Assembly: GCF_900215575.1 (NCBI RefSeq)
Contig: NZ_OBEJ01000007.1
Coordinates: 1-64,000 of the forward strand
Direction of reading: 5' to 3'
DNA length: 64,000 nt
DNA from: Natronoarchaeum philippinense
GTDB taxonomy: Archaea > Halobacteriota > Halobacteria > Halobacteriales > Natronoarchaeaceae
Made by a program: the position numbers and the translations under genes
Part shown: positions 9,256 to 17,971 of the stretch, piece after piece
Numbering within the stretch: position 1 is the stretch's first letter
Layout of the letters: every line of letters starts with the position of its first letter
The notes under the pieces: generated by a model
What the model saw: the letters and a program-made list of their open reading frames with translations, nothing else
Told to the model about the DNA's origin: nothing
The model's database searches: none

Positions 9256-9459
9256 ATGAGCGACGCCGACGTGCCGTCGACCCGTGCCGACCCCCGAGTC
9301 ATCAGGCGACTCAACGTCATCATCGTGTTGTTGGTGCTTCCCTACGTGCTGTTCGCCCTCGGCTTGTCCCGCGGCGTGCTGGTCCAACTGGTGGGCGCCG
9401 GCGTCCTCGTCTTGGCGGCGGTTTCGGTGTGGTACGCGATCGTGCCCTCGCGGTCGTAG
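9256..9459 (+). CDS. Small membrane protein, unknown function
   Basis: This 67-residue protein starts at ATG 9256 behind GGGGGTGAT, an SD-like sequence. After a polar head (about 1-20) it has two hydrophobic helices (about 21-40 and 43-62). It is convergent with ilvA, whose stop codon lies 10 bp after its own. No family was recognised. Confidence 0.65.
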   Translation: MSDADVPSTRADPRVIRRLNVIIVLLVLPYVLFALGLSRGVLVQLVGAGVLVLAAVSVWYAIVPSRS

Positions 9460-9469
9460 CGTCGCCGCC

Positions 9470-10681
9470 TCAGGCCAGAAGCTCTACTTCGTATCCGCGA
9501 TCGCGCATCCCCGCGACGAGTTCCGCGACGTGCTCGTGGCTCCGCGTCTCCAGATCGAGTTCGACCTCGGCGGCGTTCATGCCGATGTCGCGCGAGGTCC
9601 GATCGTGCTGGATGGCGTAGATGTTCACCTTGTGTTCGGCGATCACGTCGATCAGGTCCTCCAACGCGCCCGGGCGGTCCTTCAGCACGGTCCGGAGCTT
9701 GACGTACCGGCCCGTCTCGACCAGCCCGCGCATGATCACCGTGGTCAGCGTGTTCAGGTCGATGTTGCCGCCCGAGAGCACCGGAACGATCACTTCGTCG
9801 TCCTCGTAGTCGAACTGCTCGGCGAGCATGGCCGCCAGCGGGACGGCGCCGGCGCCCTCGACGAGCGTCTTCGAGCGCTCTAACAGGTAGATCACGGCGA
9901 CGGCGATATCCGAATCCGAAACAGTGACGATCTCGTCGACGCGCTCTTCGATCACGTCGAAGGTGTGGTCGCCGACCCGGCGCGTGGCGATGCCGTCGGC
10001 GATCGTGTCGACCGACTCCCGCTCGTAGATCTCGCCTTTCGCCAGCGACTGGGCGGCGCTGGCGGCACCCTCGGCTTGGACGCCGATCACGCGCACGCCG
10101 GGATCGAAGCCCTTGATCGCGGTGGCGATGCCGGAGATGAGACCGCCCCCGCCGATCGGGACGACCACGGTGTCGACCTCGGGGAGGTCGTCGACGATCT
10201 CGGATCCGATCGTCCCCTGCCCGGCCATCACCGCCTCGTCGTCGAACGCGTGGAGGTAGGTGCGGCCCTCCTCGCGCTCGATCTCGTGGGCTCGCTCGGC
10301 GGCTTCGCTGTAGTCGACGCCGTGTAACTCCACCTCGGCGCCGTAGTTCCGGGTCGCTTTCACTTTCGAGATCGGCGCGTCCTCGGGCATCACGACGACG
10401 CTGTCGACGCCCGCGCGGGACGCCGCCAGCGCGACGCCTTGGGCGTGGTTGCCGGCGCTTGCGGTCACGACGCCGGCCGCACGATCTTCGGGCGAGAGCG
10501 TTGCGATGCGGTTGGTCGCGCCACGGATCTTGAACGCGCCGGTGCGCTGGAACGTCTCTAATTTCAGGTGGACCTCCGCCCCGGTCATATCCGAGAACGT
10601 GTGGGAGTACTCCAGCGGCGTCCATCGCGAGGTTTCGCGGACTCGTTCGCGAGCCTCGGCGATGTCGTCGGCCTCGAGCAT
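9470..10681 (-). CDS. ilvA: Threonine ammonia-lyase with C-terminal ACT domain
   Basis: This 403-residue fold-type II PLP enzyme has the lysine motif FQRTGAFKIRGA (PLP lysine at about 52), the serine/glycine loops SAGNHAQGVA and VVPIGGGGLISG, and a C-terminal ACT-like regulatory domain (about 325-400). It converts threonine to 2-oxobutyrate plus ammonia, either for isoleucine synthesis or threonine breakdown. Its length matches the short catabolic/archaeal class rather than the long bacterial IlvA. RidA encoded just downstream would clear the enamine by-product. Confidence 0.93.
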   Translation of the reverse strand: MLEADDIAEARERVRETSRWTPLEYSHTFSDMTGAEVHLKLETFQRTGAFKIRGATNRIATLSPEDRAAGVVTASAGNHAQGVALAASRAGVDSVVVMPEDAPISKVKATRNYGAEVELHGVDYSEAAERAHEIEREEGRTYLHAFDDEAVMAGQGTIGSEIVDDLPEVDTVVVPIGGGGLISGIATAIKGFDPGVRVIGVQAEGAASAAQSLAKGEIYERESVDTIADGIATRRVGDHTFDVIEERVDEIVTVSDSDIAVAVIYLLERSKTLVEGAGAVPLAAMLAEQFDYEDDEVIVPVLSGGNIDLNTLTTVIMRGLVETGRYVKLRTVLKDRPGALEDLIDVIAEHKVNIYAIQHDRTSRDIGMNAAEVELDLETRSHEHVAELVAGMRDRGYEVELLA

Positions 10682-11054
10682 GCCACCGCGTAGGGCCGGC
10701 CGGGTTAACTATCCTGCCCTCGCCTGCCGGCTACCAACGGGTCGGAGTGGGAGATACCTAGAAATGCGACGGCGCTGTCGCTGGAGCACTGAAAGGGGAT
10801 GGAGGATGGGGATGCACGGTGCGTGTGACGTGCAACTGAATCAGTCGGCTGCAGAGTAATAAACCCCCGCCACGCGGAGTGAAAGTATAATCGCAGTACG
10901 GGAGCTGGGTGAAACTGGCGTCAGACGTGCGTCAGCCGAGCGTAGTTCGCTGCGTGATATCGAACCACAAATCCGGCGACTCGACGCCACCCAGCCCACC
11001 GTTTCGGACTCGATTCGTATCAACGCTGAAGTGTCGGCAGGGAGAGGTACAACC
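10682..11054. other. Intergenic region with a promoter, no convincing gene
   Basis: About 370 bp. GAAAGTATAATCG (10881-10893) is a good BRE/TATA match for a rightward transcript starting near 10915. From about 10885 a frame stays open into the next gene (ending EVSAGRGTT before ATG 11055), but it has no start codon in a sensible place. The opposite strand is also open, so I do not call a gene. TTCGTATCAAC near 11013-11023 could serve the SpoIIM-like gene. Confidence 0.4.
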
Positions 11055-12560
11055 ATGCGCATCGACGACGCTGTCGGCATCGCCGTTCGTGGCTATCGGT
11101 CACGTCCGTCCGGCGTGCTTCCATACTACCTGCTCGGCACGTCGACAGCCGCCGTCACCCAGACGATCTGGCTGATCGGCGTCACAGCGACGTATTTCAC
11201 GCTCTCGGCCCAAGGGACGCTCGCCCCAATTCTGACCGAACTACGAGCGCTCGGCCCGCTCCAGATCGACGACCCGACGACGTTTCCTGATTCGACCGAC
11301 GCGCTCGTCACGGCGTTTGAAGCCGCCGTGACGCCGACGCTGATTGCCGTCGTCGGAGCGACGGTGGTGCTGTCGGTCGTCGTCACGCTGGCCGTCACCG
11401 CGACGGCCGCTGCGGGACAGGTCCACGCCGTCCACGCGGTGCTCGACGGACGCGAGCCGATCCGGGCGGGCGTCGACGGCATCCTCCGCGACGCCGTCTC
11501 GTTCGTGGCGCTGTTGGTGCTGCAAGCGATCGCCATGCTCGCCGTCGTCGGACTGTTGCTGGCTGGCATCGTCGCGGCCGCCGCCACCGGGCCCGCCGGA
11601 ACGCTGCTTGCGATCGTGCTCGTGCCAGCGGTCCCCCTCGCCGTCCTCACAGTCAGGCTCGCCTTTCTGTTCGCTCGCCAGGCGGTCGTCGTCGACGGCG
11701 TCGGCGCTCTCGCCGGCGTCCGTCACAGCCTCGGATACCTCCGAACGAATCCGGTCGACGCGATCATCTTTCTGATCCTGTCGGTCGTCACGCTGATCGC
11801 ACTGGGCGTGGTGACGACGATGCTGTCGGCGGTCGGCATGTCCGCGGTCGGCTCACTGGTCGGGCTCGCCGTCGCCTTCCCGCTGCTCACCTTCGTCAAG
11901 ACGGCGCTGTACGTCGGCCACGCCGACGGCGAGCTTCCGGCCCCGCCGGCAGCCGCCGGCACCGCGGCGTCGCGGCTGGACGCCGAACTGCGGGCCGGCG
12001 CCGCTGCACTCGGCCGTTTTGTCTCGTCCCGGCCGCTGTTGCAGGCCGCCAGCGGCGCCGTCTTCGCGCTCGGCGGGGCGCTCGGCTGGCGCGCCGCCGC
12101 CGGCGTCGACGGCGTGCTCGAAGCGTCGATCGCAGCGCGGTTGGCCGGTTGGTTTCCGCCGACCGCGATGGCGAATCTCGCGGCCAACAACTGGCAGGTC
12201 GGCGTCGCGCAGGCCTACGGCGGCTTTCTGGGCGGCATCCCGACGCTCGCCTCGCTGCTGTTCAACGGCATCTCGCTGGGTGCGATCGCCCGGATCGAAG
12301 TCGACCCGATCGCGCTCCTGACGTTCGTCGCGCCCCACGGCGTCGTCGAGATTCCCGGCCTGATCGTCGCCGGCGCGCTCGGGTTGCACCTCGGCGGCGT
12401 CGGCGTCCGCGCGGCGACTGGTGGTGCTGATCGAGCCGACCTCGCGGCGGCCGTCGGCCGCGCCTACCGCATCCTGATCGGCCTCGCGCTGGTCTTTCTG
12501 GTTGCCGCCGCCATCGAGGCGTTCGTCAGCCCCTACTACGCTGACCTGCTGGGACTCTGA
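11055..12560 (+). CDS. Membrane protein with C-terminal SpoIIM-like domain
   Basis: This 501-residue integral membrane protein has an N-terminal half of about five helices forming a haloarchaeal membrane module. From about residue 325 it carries a stage II sporulation protein M-like domain. The recognisable line is NNWQVGVAQAYGGFLGGI, then FNGISLGAIA and APHGVVEIPGLIVAGALGL. In archaea, SpoIIM-like proteins are membrane proteins of unknown role, unrelated to sporulation. The ATG at 11055 follows an SD-like GGAGAGGT. It is convergent with the next gene. Confidence 0.8.
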   Translation: MRIDDAVGIAVRGYRSRPSGVLPYYLLGTSTAAVTQTIWLIGVTATYFTLSAQGTLAPILTELRALGPLQIDDPTTFPDSTDALVTAFEAAVTPTLIAVVGATVVLSVVVTLAVTATAAAGQVHAVHAVLDGREPIRAGVDGILRDAVSFVALLVLQAIAMLAVVGLLLAGIVAAAATGPAGTLLAIVLVPAVPLAVLTVRLAFLFARQAVVVDGVGALAGVRHSLGYLRTNPVDAIIFLILSVVTLIALGVVTTMLSAVGMSAVGSLVGLAVAFPLLTFVKTALYVGHADGELPAPPAAAGTAASRLDAELRAGAAALGRFVSSRPLLQAASGAVFALGGALGWRAAAGVDGVLEASIAARLAGWFPPTAMANLAANNWQVGVAQAYGGFLGGIPTLASLLFNGISLGAIARIEVDPIALLTFVAPHGVVEIPGLIVAGALGLHLGGVGVRAATGGADRADLAAAVGRAYRILIGLALVFLVAAAIEAFVSPYYADLLGL

Positions 12561-12566
12561 CCGTTC

Positions 12567-13646
12567 TCACACCGGGACGGCAAGCAGGCCGATCGGGACG
12601 ACGACGATGAGCACGAGAAACGCGACGAACGTGCGCTCGCTCGTCAGCAGGCGCAGCTGAATCTCCTCGACGAACGCGTAGTAGGTCTCGTACACCAGCG
12701 AGAACGCAAGCGCCGTGACGAGCGCGCTGCCGGTCAGCAACAGGACGATCAGCGTCCCGACGGGGGCGTCGAGTACGAGCGCGACCAGCAGCGTGTCGGT
12801 CAGCGTCCCGACGCTCGCGCCCATCACGAACGGGAGCATCTCCTTGCGCTTGATGTAGCCGCGGTTGTACAGCGGGACGAGCACGCCGAGCGAGAAGGCG
12901 ACGCTGGTGGTCACGGCGGTGATGACGACCCCGAGCACGAACGATAGCCAGCGGTACTGCAGCGTCGTCGAGAGGCCGTCACGGAGCTGGTCGGTGCTGA
13001 TCGCTGTGAACACCTGATCGAGCAGTCGAAGGCTCTCGATGAATAGCACGAGCGCGACGACCACTGCGATGGCTGCACCAAGCTCGTCGACAATGGCCGT
13101 CGTCACGGCGTCGAACGGTGCGGCGGCGCCCGGATGCGTGTCGGGAATCGCCTCGGCGTCGAGCACGTCGAGCTGGAAGCGCGCCAGCACGACGAAGCCA
13201 AGCACCGTCGCGGGGACGTAGATCGTGTGCGTGACGACGAAGGTCAGTAGACCCAGCCGGATCGAATCTTGGAGCGTCCCCTCCCGCTCGTTGAGGAAAT
13301 CGGCCGCCCCGATCAGCATGACGATTCCGGCCGCCCCGAGCCGCGAGCCCGCGATGAGTACGAACAGCTGGCCGCTCTGGATCAGCTCGGCCTCGAACAG
13401 CGACAGCGCGATGGCCGCGACGACCGAGCCGTTCAACAGCACGTACGCCAGCAGCCAACTCGCCCCGAGTGCCGGCGCGATGCCGATCACCAGATCGTTC
13501 AGTAGCGGCCGGATCGTCGGTACGAGCGACCTGACGCTGGCGCTCAACAACTGGACTGCAAACAGGAAGCTCCCGACGGCCAACGCCAGCAGTAGCAGTG
13601 TCGCCAATCGCCTACCGCGATAGCCCGCCACTCGTTCGTCGGTCAT
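12567..13646 (-). CDS. Polytopic membrane protein, Na+/Pi-cotransporter-like
   Basis: This 359-residue protein (MTDERVAGYRG start) has about nine hydrophobic helices. Two internally similar segments, YVLLNGSVVAAIALSLFEA and MGASVGTLTDTLLVALVLDA, resemble the repeated QS(S)ATT-type loops of the Na/Pi cotransporter II (NptA) family, although the canonical residues are only partly kept. It may transport phosphate or be a structural homologue. The start at 13646 is preferred over 13700 because TTCTTATTGTC (about 13674-13684, minus strand) is a TATA-like box about 30 bp upstream, and the 18 extra residues contain no helix. Confidence 0.6.
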   Translation of the reverse strand: MTDERVAGYRGRRLATLLLLALAVGSFLFAVQLLSASVRSLVPTIRPLLNDLVIGIAPALGASWLLAYVLLNGSVVAAIALSLFEAELIQSGQLFVLIAGSRLGAAGIVMLIGAADFLNEREGTLQDSIRLGLLTFVVTHTIYVPATVLGFVVLARFQLDVLDAEAIPDTHPGAAAPFDAVTTAIVDELGAAIAVVVALVLFIESLRLLDQVFTAISTDQLRDGLSTTLQYRWLSFVLGVVITAVTTSVAFSLGVLVPLYNRGYIKRKEMLPFVMGASVGTLTDTLLVALVLDAPVGTLIVLLLTGSALVTALAFSLVYETYYAFVEEIQLRLLTSERTFVAFLVLIVVVPIGLLAVPV

Positions 13647-13810
13647 CGATCCGTAGTCGAACGCACCACAGATGCGACAATAAGAACCGGGTGGCGCCAA
13701 CCCGGACGCCGCAAGTTGCAGCGGTACGCGGTCTGCGCGTCAGCGATGCCGCTCGCCGGCTTCTGGCTGCAAAAGAACGGTCAAAAACCCCCTCCAGTTG
13801 GTCGCGGCGT

Positions 13811-14950
13811 CTATCGTTCGTCGACCGGGACGAACTCTTGGTCCTCGTCGCCGACGTAGCGCGCACGCGGTCGGATCAGGCGATTGTCCTCGAGGTACTC
13901 GCTGACGTGGCCGACCCAGCCGCCGACGCGGCTCATGGCGAAGATGGGCGTATAGAGGTCGATCGGGATGCCGAGCTGGTAGTACGTCGAGGCCGAGTAG
14001 AAGTCGACGTTCGGAGCGATCCCCTTGTTCTCGTCCATGTACTCCTCGATCTGGACGCTCATCTCGTACCACTTGATGTCGCCGGCGGCTTCGCCGAGCG
14101 CTTCCGACTTCTCGCCGAGGATCACGGCGCGCGGGTCTTTGACGTTGTAGACGCGGTGGCCGAACCCGGGGACGCGACGACCCTCGTCGAGCGCGTGGTC
14201 GACCCAGTCGACGGGGTCGCGCTCGGCGTCGTCGACCTCCTCGAGCATCCGCATGACGTTCTGGTTGGCGCCGCCGTGGAGGCCGCCGCTGAGCGTACCG
14301 ATCGCGCTCGTCACCGCGCTGTGGACATCAGCGAGCGTGCTCGCGGTGACCATCGCCGAGAACGTCGAGGCGTTGAGACCGTGGTCGGCGTGGAGCACGA
14401 GCGCCATGTCGAACGTCTCGGCGAGCACGTCGTCGGGCTCCTCGCCGTTGAGCATGTAGAGGAAGTTCTCGGCGTGGGTCAGATCCTCGCGCGGCTCGAT
14501 CGGCTCGTCGCCGTCGCGGATGCGCGAGAACGCCGCGAGAATCGTCGGGATCTTGGCGGTGATCCGGCGGCCCTTCCGGAGGATTGCCTCGTGGTCGCCG
14601 TCGTCGTGGCCGCTCCCCTCGGGATCGTACGCCGAGAGCTGGGAGACGGTCGTTCGGAGCGCCGCCATCGGGTCCTCGTCGGCGGCGGCGAGGTCGCGGA
14701 CGGTGTCGAGTACGGCGTCGTCGACGGAGCGTTCGCTCACCATCGCCGCCCGGAACTCGTCGAGTTCGTCGGCGGTGGGAAGCTCCCCGTGCCAGAGCAG
14801 ATACAGCACTTCCTCGTAGCTCGCGTCGCGTGCCAGATCGTCGATGGCGTAGCCGCGGTAGATCAGCCGCCCGACGTCGCCGTCGATGTGGCTGAGTCCA
14901 GATTCCGCGACGAGGACGCCTTCGAGCCCTTTCTTGACCTCGTCGGACAT
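13811..14950 (-). CDS. citZ: Citrate synthase
   Basis: This 379-residue protein has the small-type II citrate synthase pattern. The catalytic histidines lie in SGGLHGGANQNVM and VPGFGHRVYNVKDPRA, and the aspartate lies in the C-terminal region (VDFYSASTYYQLGIP). It condenses oxaloacetate and acetyl-CoA at the entry to the citric acid cycle. The N-terminus (KKGLEGVLVAESGLSHIDGDVGRLIYRGY) is typical of haloarchaeal enzymes. CTTACGGTATGAAAG upstream on the minus strand is a plausible TATA region for leaderless expression from ATG 14950. Confidence 0.96.
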   Translation of the reverse strand: MSDEVKKGLEGVLVAESGLSHIDGDVGRLIYRGYAIDDLARDASYEEVLYLLWHGELPTADELDEFRAAMVSERSVDDAVLDTVRDLAAADEDPMAALRTTVSQLSAYDPEGSGHDDGDHEAILRKGRRITAKIPTILAAFSRIRDGDEPIEPREDLTHAENFLYMLNGEEPDDVLAETFDMALVLHADHGLNASTFSAMVTASTLADVHSAVTSAIGTLSGGLHGGANQNVMRMLEEVDDAERDPVDWVDHALDEGRRVPGFGHRVYNVKDPRAVILGEKSEALGEAAGDIKWYEMSVQIEEYMDENKGIAPNVDFYSASTYYQLGIPIDLYTPIFAMSRVGGWVGHVSEYLEDNRLIRPRARYVGDEDQEFVPVDER

Positions 14951-15151
14951 ACGCTTACGCTTTCATACCGTAAGGGAAAAACATTGCCGTTCGGCCCGCC
15001 GCTTTCCGGTGAACTCCCGAACAAGCGTCCAGATTATCCGGCCGGGGGTTTCGATTTCTGTCGACATGTCGAGGGAGAGCTGTCGGGTTGCCGGGCCGGC
15101 GCGGGGTGGCAAACCGGATCGCCGTCACCGGCCTCCCAAGACTGCCGACCG

Positions 15152-15424
15152 TCACAGCTCCCGGGCGCGTCGCCACGCCGTGACGCCGGTAAACGCGATC
15201 GTCAGCGACAGCGACGTGGCGAAAAACACGACGAACGCCAGCCCGAGATACAGCACCGGTGACTGGGTCGTCTCGGCGGGTATCACGACGAACACGACGT
15301 ACAGCAGCGTAGCGAAGGCAAAGCCGAGCACCATCGACCACTTGGCGTTTCGGCCGACTTCGAGTTCGCGGGCGAACGCGACGAGCTGGTCGCGGTCGTC
15401 CTCGCCCTGACGGTCCTGTGACAC
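15152..15424 (-). CDS. Small two-helix membrane protein, unknown
   Basis: This 90-residue protein begins at GTG 15424. A charged N-terminal 30 residues (QDRQGEDDRDQLVAFARELEV) is followed by two hydrophobic helices (about 31-50 and 59-80) and a basic end. CTTTGTAACG about 25 bp upstream is a possible TATA box. It belongs to a type of small membrane protein seen widely in haloarchaea, with no assigned function. Confidence 0.7.
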   Translation of the reverse strand: MSQDRQGEDDRDQLVAFARELEVGRNAKWSMVLGFAFATLLYVVFVVIPAETTQSPVLYLGLAFVVFFATSLSLTIAFTGVTAWRRAREL

Positions 15425-15498
15425 GCTCGGCGATACGGAGCGACGTTACAAAGCGGCGTCGAAACCGGCCGTCCGAAGGCGCGGCGTGACGCCGCGGC

Positions 15499-16887
15499 TC
15501 AGGCGTCGTTGCCGTGGGCGTAGGGGCCGAACTCCTCGCCGAACAGCACGAAGTAGGCGGTGCCGACCAGTCCCACGACCGTTGCGACGCCGAAGGCGAC
15601 GGTCGGGCTGCCCTCGAACAGCGTCGCGCCGGTCAGCGGGTTCGCCAGCCCCTCCCAGAGGATGCCGCCGAGCAGCCCGCTGGGGATGACGACGACGTTC
15701 CGGACCAGATAGTACGAGCCGGTGACGCGGCCGCCGGTGCCCTGCTCGGCCGGGCCGACGATCAGCGCCTTGTGCGAGGGGAGGCCGGCAAAGCGCAGGC
15801 CCGAGAACGCAAACAGCGCGATCAGCGCCGCGGGGCTGGCGGGCGCGACGATCAGCAGCACGGGGAAGACGGCGTAGACCAGAAACCCGGTGGCGACGAC
15901 GGGCTTGAGGCCGACGCGCTCTGCGAGCTTGGCGGCGGGAAGCATCACCAGCAGCGCGACGGCCATCTCGACGCCCAGCAGGTAGCCAAAGAAGGACGCC
16001 GGCGAGAGGTCGATCGCCCACGACCCGAACGGCGTGGCGAGCGTCGTCGAGACGCCGACGGCCAGAAACTGCGTCACCACGAGAATGAAGAAGGCGTAGA
16101 CCATCCCGTTGGCAAAGCGGACGAGCGTGTCGGCGATCAGCAGGGGCCGAAGTTGGGACGGCATCGCTCGGAGATCCTCGCGGATCTGATCGACGCCCTC
16201 GAACGTGTCGCCGATCGAGTCTTCCTCGGCTTCGTAGAGGAAATGCTGGGCCAGCGTGCCGAGGATGCCGAAGGCGACGCCGACGGCGAGCACGTACTGG
16301 AAGCTCACGGTGAAGTCGGGATGGAGTCCGATCAGCGCTGCCGCGAGCACCGGTCCGACCAGAAACGCCGTCCGGCGGAACGTCTCGGTGCTGGCAAAGC
16401 CCGCCGCGAGCTTCGAGGGCGCGGTCGCCTGCTTGACGACGGCGAAGGTCGCGCCCAGCCCGAACGACTTCCACGCCTGCGCGAGAAAGAGTCCGACGAA
16501 GATCCACACCCACGCCGGGATCGTCGCGCCGAACAGCGAAATCGCGCCGAGTTGGGGTGCGACGAGCCACAGCGCGAAGCCGACGGTCGAGAGCAGGCCG
16601 AACAGCGTCAGCGCGTACCGCGAGCCGATCCGGTCCGAGACCGCCCCGCCGGGGTAGGGGTAGGCCGCCGAGATGACGTTGCCGACCGTGCTGTAGGCGC
16701 CGACGACGACGCCGCTCCCGCCCAGCGCGACGAGGTACTCCGGGAGAAATCGGCTGGTCATCTGGAAGCCGAGCGAGAACGCGAACATCGCCAGCGAGAG
16801 CACGAGAACGTCGCGTTCGAGCGCGAAGAACTGCCGAAACGGGTCGAACGCGTCCGGCTCGTTGCCGTCTGCCGGTTCGGTCGCCAT
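15499..16887 (-). CDS. Major facilitator superfamily transporter
   Basis: This 462-residue protein has about 12 hydrophobic helices. The N-terminal half carries an MFS loop motif after helix 2 (GGAVSDRIGSRYALT) and the second half a counterpart (AAKLAERVGLKPV). A soluble loop rich in acid and Arg separates the halves near residue 215 (EAEEDSIGDTFEGVDQIREDL). The substrate cannot be predicted. The ATG at 16887 was chosen because longer versions overlap the divergent gene at 17015. It is divergent from the aspartoacylase-like gene. Confidence 0.88.
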   Translation of the reverse strand: MATEPADGNEPDAFDPFRQFFALERDVLVLSLAMFAFSLGFQMTSRFLPEYLVALGGSGVVVGAYSTVGNVISAAYPYPGGAVSDRIGSRYALTLFGLLSTVGFALWLVAPQLGAISLFGATIPAWVWIFVGLFLAQAWKSFGLGATFAVVKQATAPSKLAAGFASTETFRRTAFLVGPVLAAALIGLHPDFTVSFQYVLAVGVAFGILGTLAQHFLYEAEEDSIGDTFEGVDQIREDLRAMPSQLRPLLIADTLVRFANGMVYAFFILVVTQFLAVGVSTTLATPFGSWAIDLSPASFFGYLLGVEMAVALLVMLPAAKLAERVGLKPVVATGFLVYAVFPVLLIVAPASPAALIALFAFSGLRFAGLPSHKALIVGPAEQGTGGRVTGSYYLVRNVVVIPSGLLGGILWEGLANPLTGATLFEGSPTVAFGVATVVGLVGTAYFVLFGEEFGPYAHGNDA

Positions 16888-17014
16888 GTGCCCGGACGTG
16901 CGAACGGAACCACGAAATAGGTTCGGCTCCCAGCGAGGCCGCCGTGACGCCGAGCCATCGCGGTCCGCCCCGGAGACCGAACCGCTAAAGAGCGTGGGCC
17001 CGTCCTGTTGGGGT

Positions 17015-17971
17015 ATGACAACGCTGGGAACGGCCAGTGCGGCCCCCGGTGAGATGGACACCGGGCGGCTGCAGGTCGGCGAGAGCCGGGACGGCAGCCC
17101 GGTCGGGTTGCCGGTCGCCGTGATCAACGGCGCCGACGAGGGCAAGCGCCTCTACATGCAGGCGGCCAGCGACGGCGACGAACTCAACGGCGTCGGCGTC
17201 GTTCGGCAGGTGGTGCCACAGATCGACCCCTCGGAGCTGGCCGGCGAAATTCTGATCGTCGGGATCGTCAACTACCACGCCTTCCAGGTCGCAGAGCACC
17301 GCAACCCGATCGACGACACGAAGATGAACCGGGCGTACCCGGGCGACGAGAACGGCACGTCGAGCGAGCGCATCGCCAAGGCGACGTTCGACGCCGCGAT
17401 CTCCGCCGATCTGGTGATCGACCTCCATCAGGGGTCGACCAGCCGGATGATCGACGAGACGCGGGTCCGCTGTGGCTCGCGCCATCGGCGTCACCGCGAG
17501 TGTCTCGAACTCGCCAAGACGTTCGGCTGCGGGTACATCCTCGACCAGAAAGGTCCCGACGGACAACTGGCTCGCGCCGCGCCCGACGAGGGCGTTCCGA
17601 CGATCGACCCCGAACTCGGCGGCGCCGTCGGCTGGGACCACGAGAGCATCCGGAAAGGCGTCGAAGGCGTCTTCAACGTCCTGCGCGAGTACGGCTTCCT
17701 CGACGGGAGCGCCGAGATCGAGCCACAGACCCGGGCCGCCGGCTTCGAGCAGTACGGCTCGCCCGCTGGCGGCCTCGTCGACTTTCAGGTCGAGTTGGGC
17801 GAGCGCGTCTCGCCGGGTGACACGCTCTTTGTCGTCACGGACGCCTTCGGCACCGAGAAAGCCGACGTGACCGCCGATAGCAACGGCGTGTTCTGGCGCA
17901 CGCGCCGGCTTCCGCAGGTCGCAACTGGGGAGTACGTCTGCTCTGTCGGCACTAACGTCGACAGTTACTGA
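17015..17971 (+). CDS. Succinylglutamate desuccinylase/aspartoacylase-like (M14 fold) protein
   Basis: This 318-residue protein has the AstE/AspA zinc-hydrolase layout: an N-terminal alpha/beta domain with DDTKMNRAYPGD and IDLHQG, then a C-terminal beta barrel (PAGGLVDFQVELGERVSPGD). The usual first metal motif H-G-x-E is written D-G-D-E (residues 53-56, ASDGDELNG), so aspartate replaces the histidine ligand. Family members hydrolyse N-acyl amino acids. Its stop overlaps the ATG of the threonine synthase gene (TGATG), so the two are translationally coupled. The true substrate is unknown. Confidence 0.82.
   Translation: MTTLGTASAAPGEMDTGRLQVGESRDGSPVGLPVAVINGADEGKRLYMQAASDGDELNGVGVVRQVVPQIDPSELAGEILIVGIVNYHAFQVAEHRNPIDDTKMNRAYPGDENGTSSERIAKATFDAAISADLVIDLHQGSTSRMIDETRVRCGSRHRRHRECLELAKTFGCGYILDQKGPDGQLARAAPDEGVPTIDPELGGAVGWDHESIRKGVEGVFNVLREYGFLDGSAEIEPQTRAAGFEQYGSPAGGLVDFQVELGERVSPGDTLFVVTDAFGTEKADVTADSNGVFWRTRRLPQVATGEYVCSVGTNVDSY

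Noticed and set aside
10841-11080. 79-residue minus-strand frame and an opposing open frame before the SpoIIM-like gene
   Set aside because: Neither has a family motif or a start in register with the TATA box at 10881-10893; both may be chance in a short spacer.
13674-13684. TTCTTATTGTC on the minus strand before the Na/Pi-like gene, resembling the TATTGT core
   Set aside because: It sits at the TATA position itself, about 30 bp before the start, and lacks the RY and right half.
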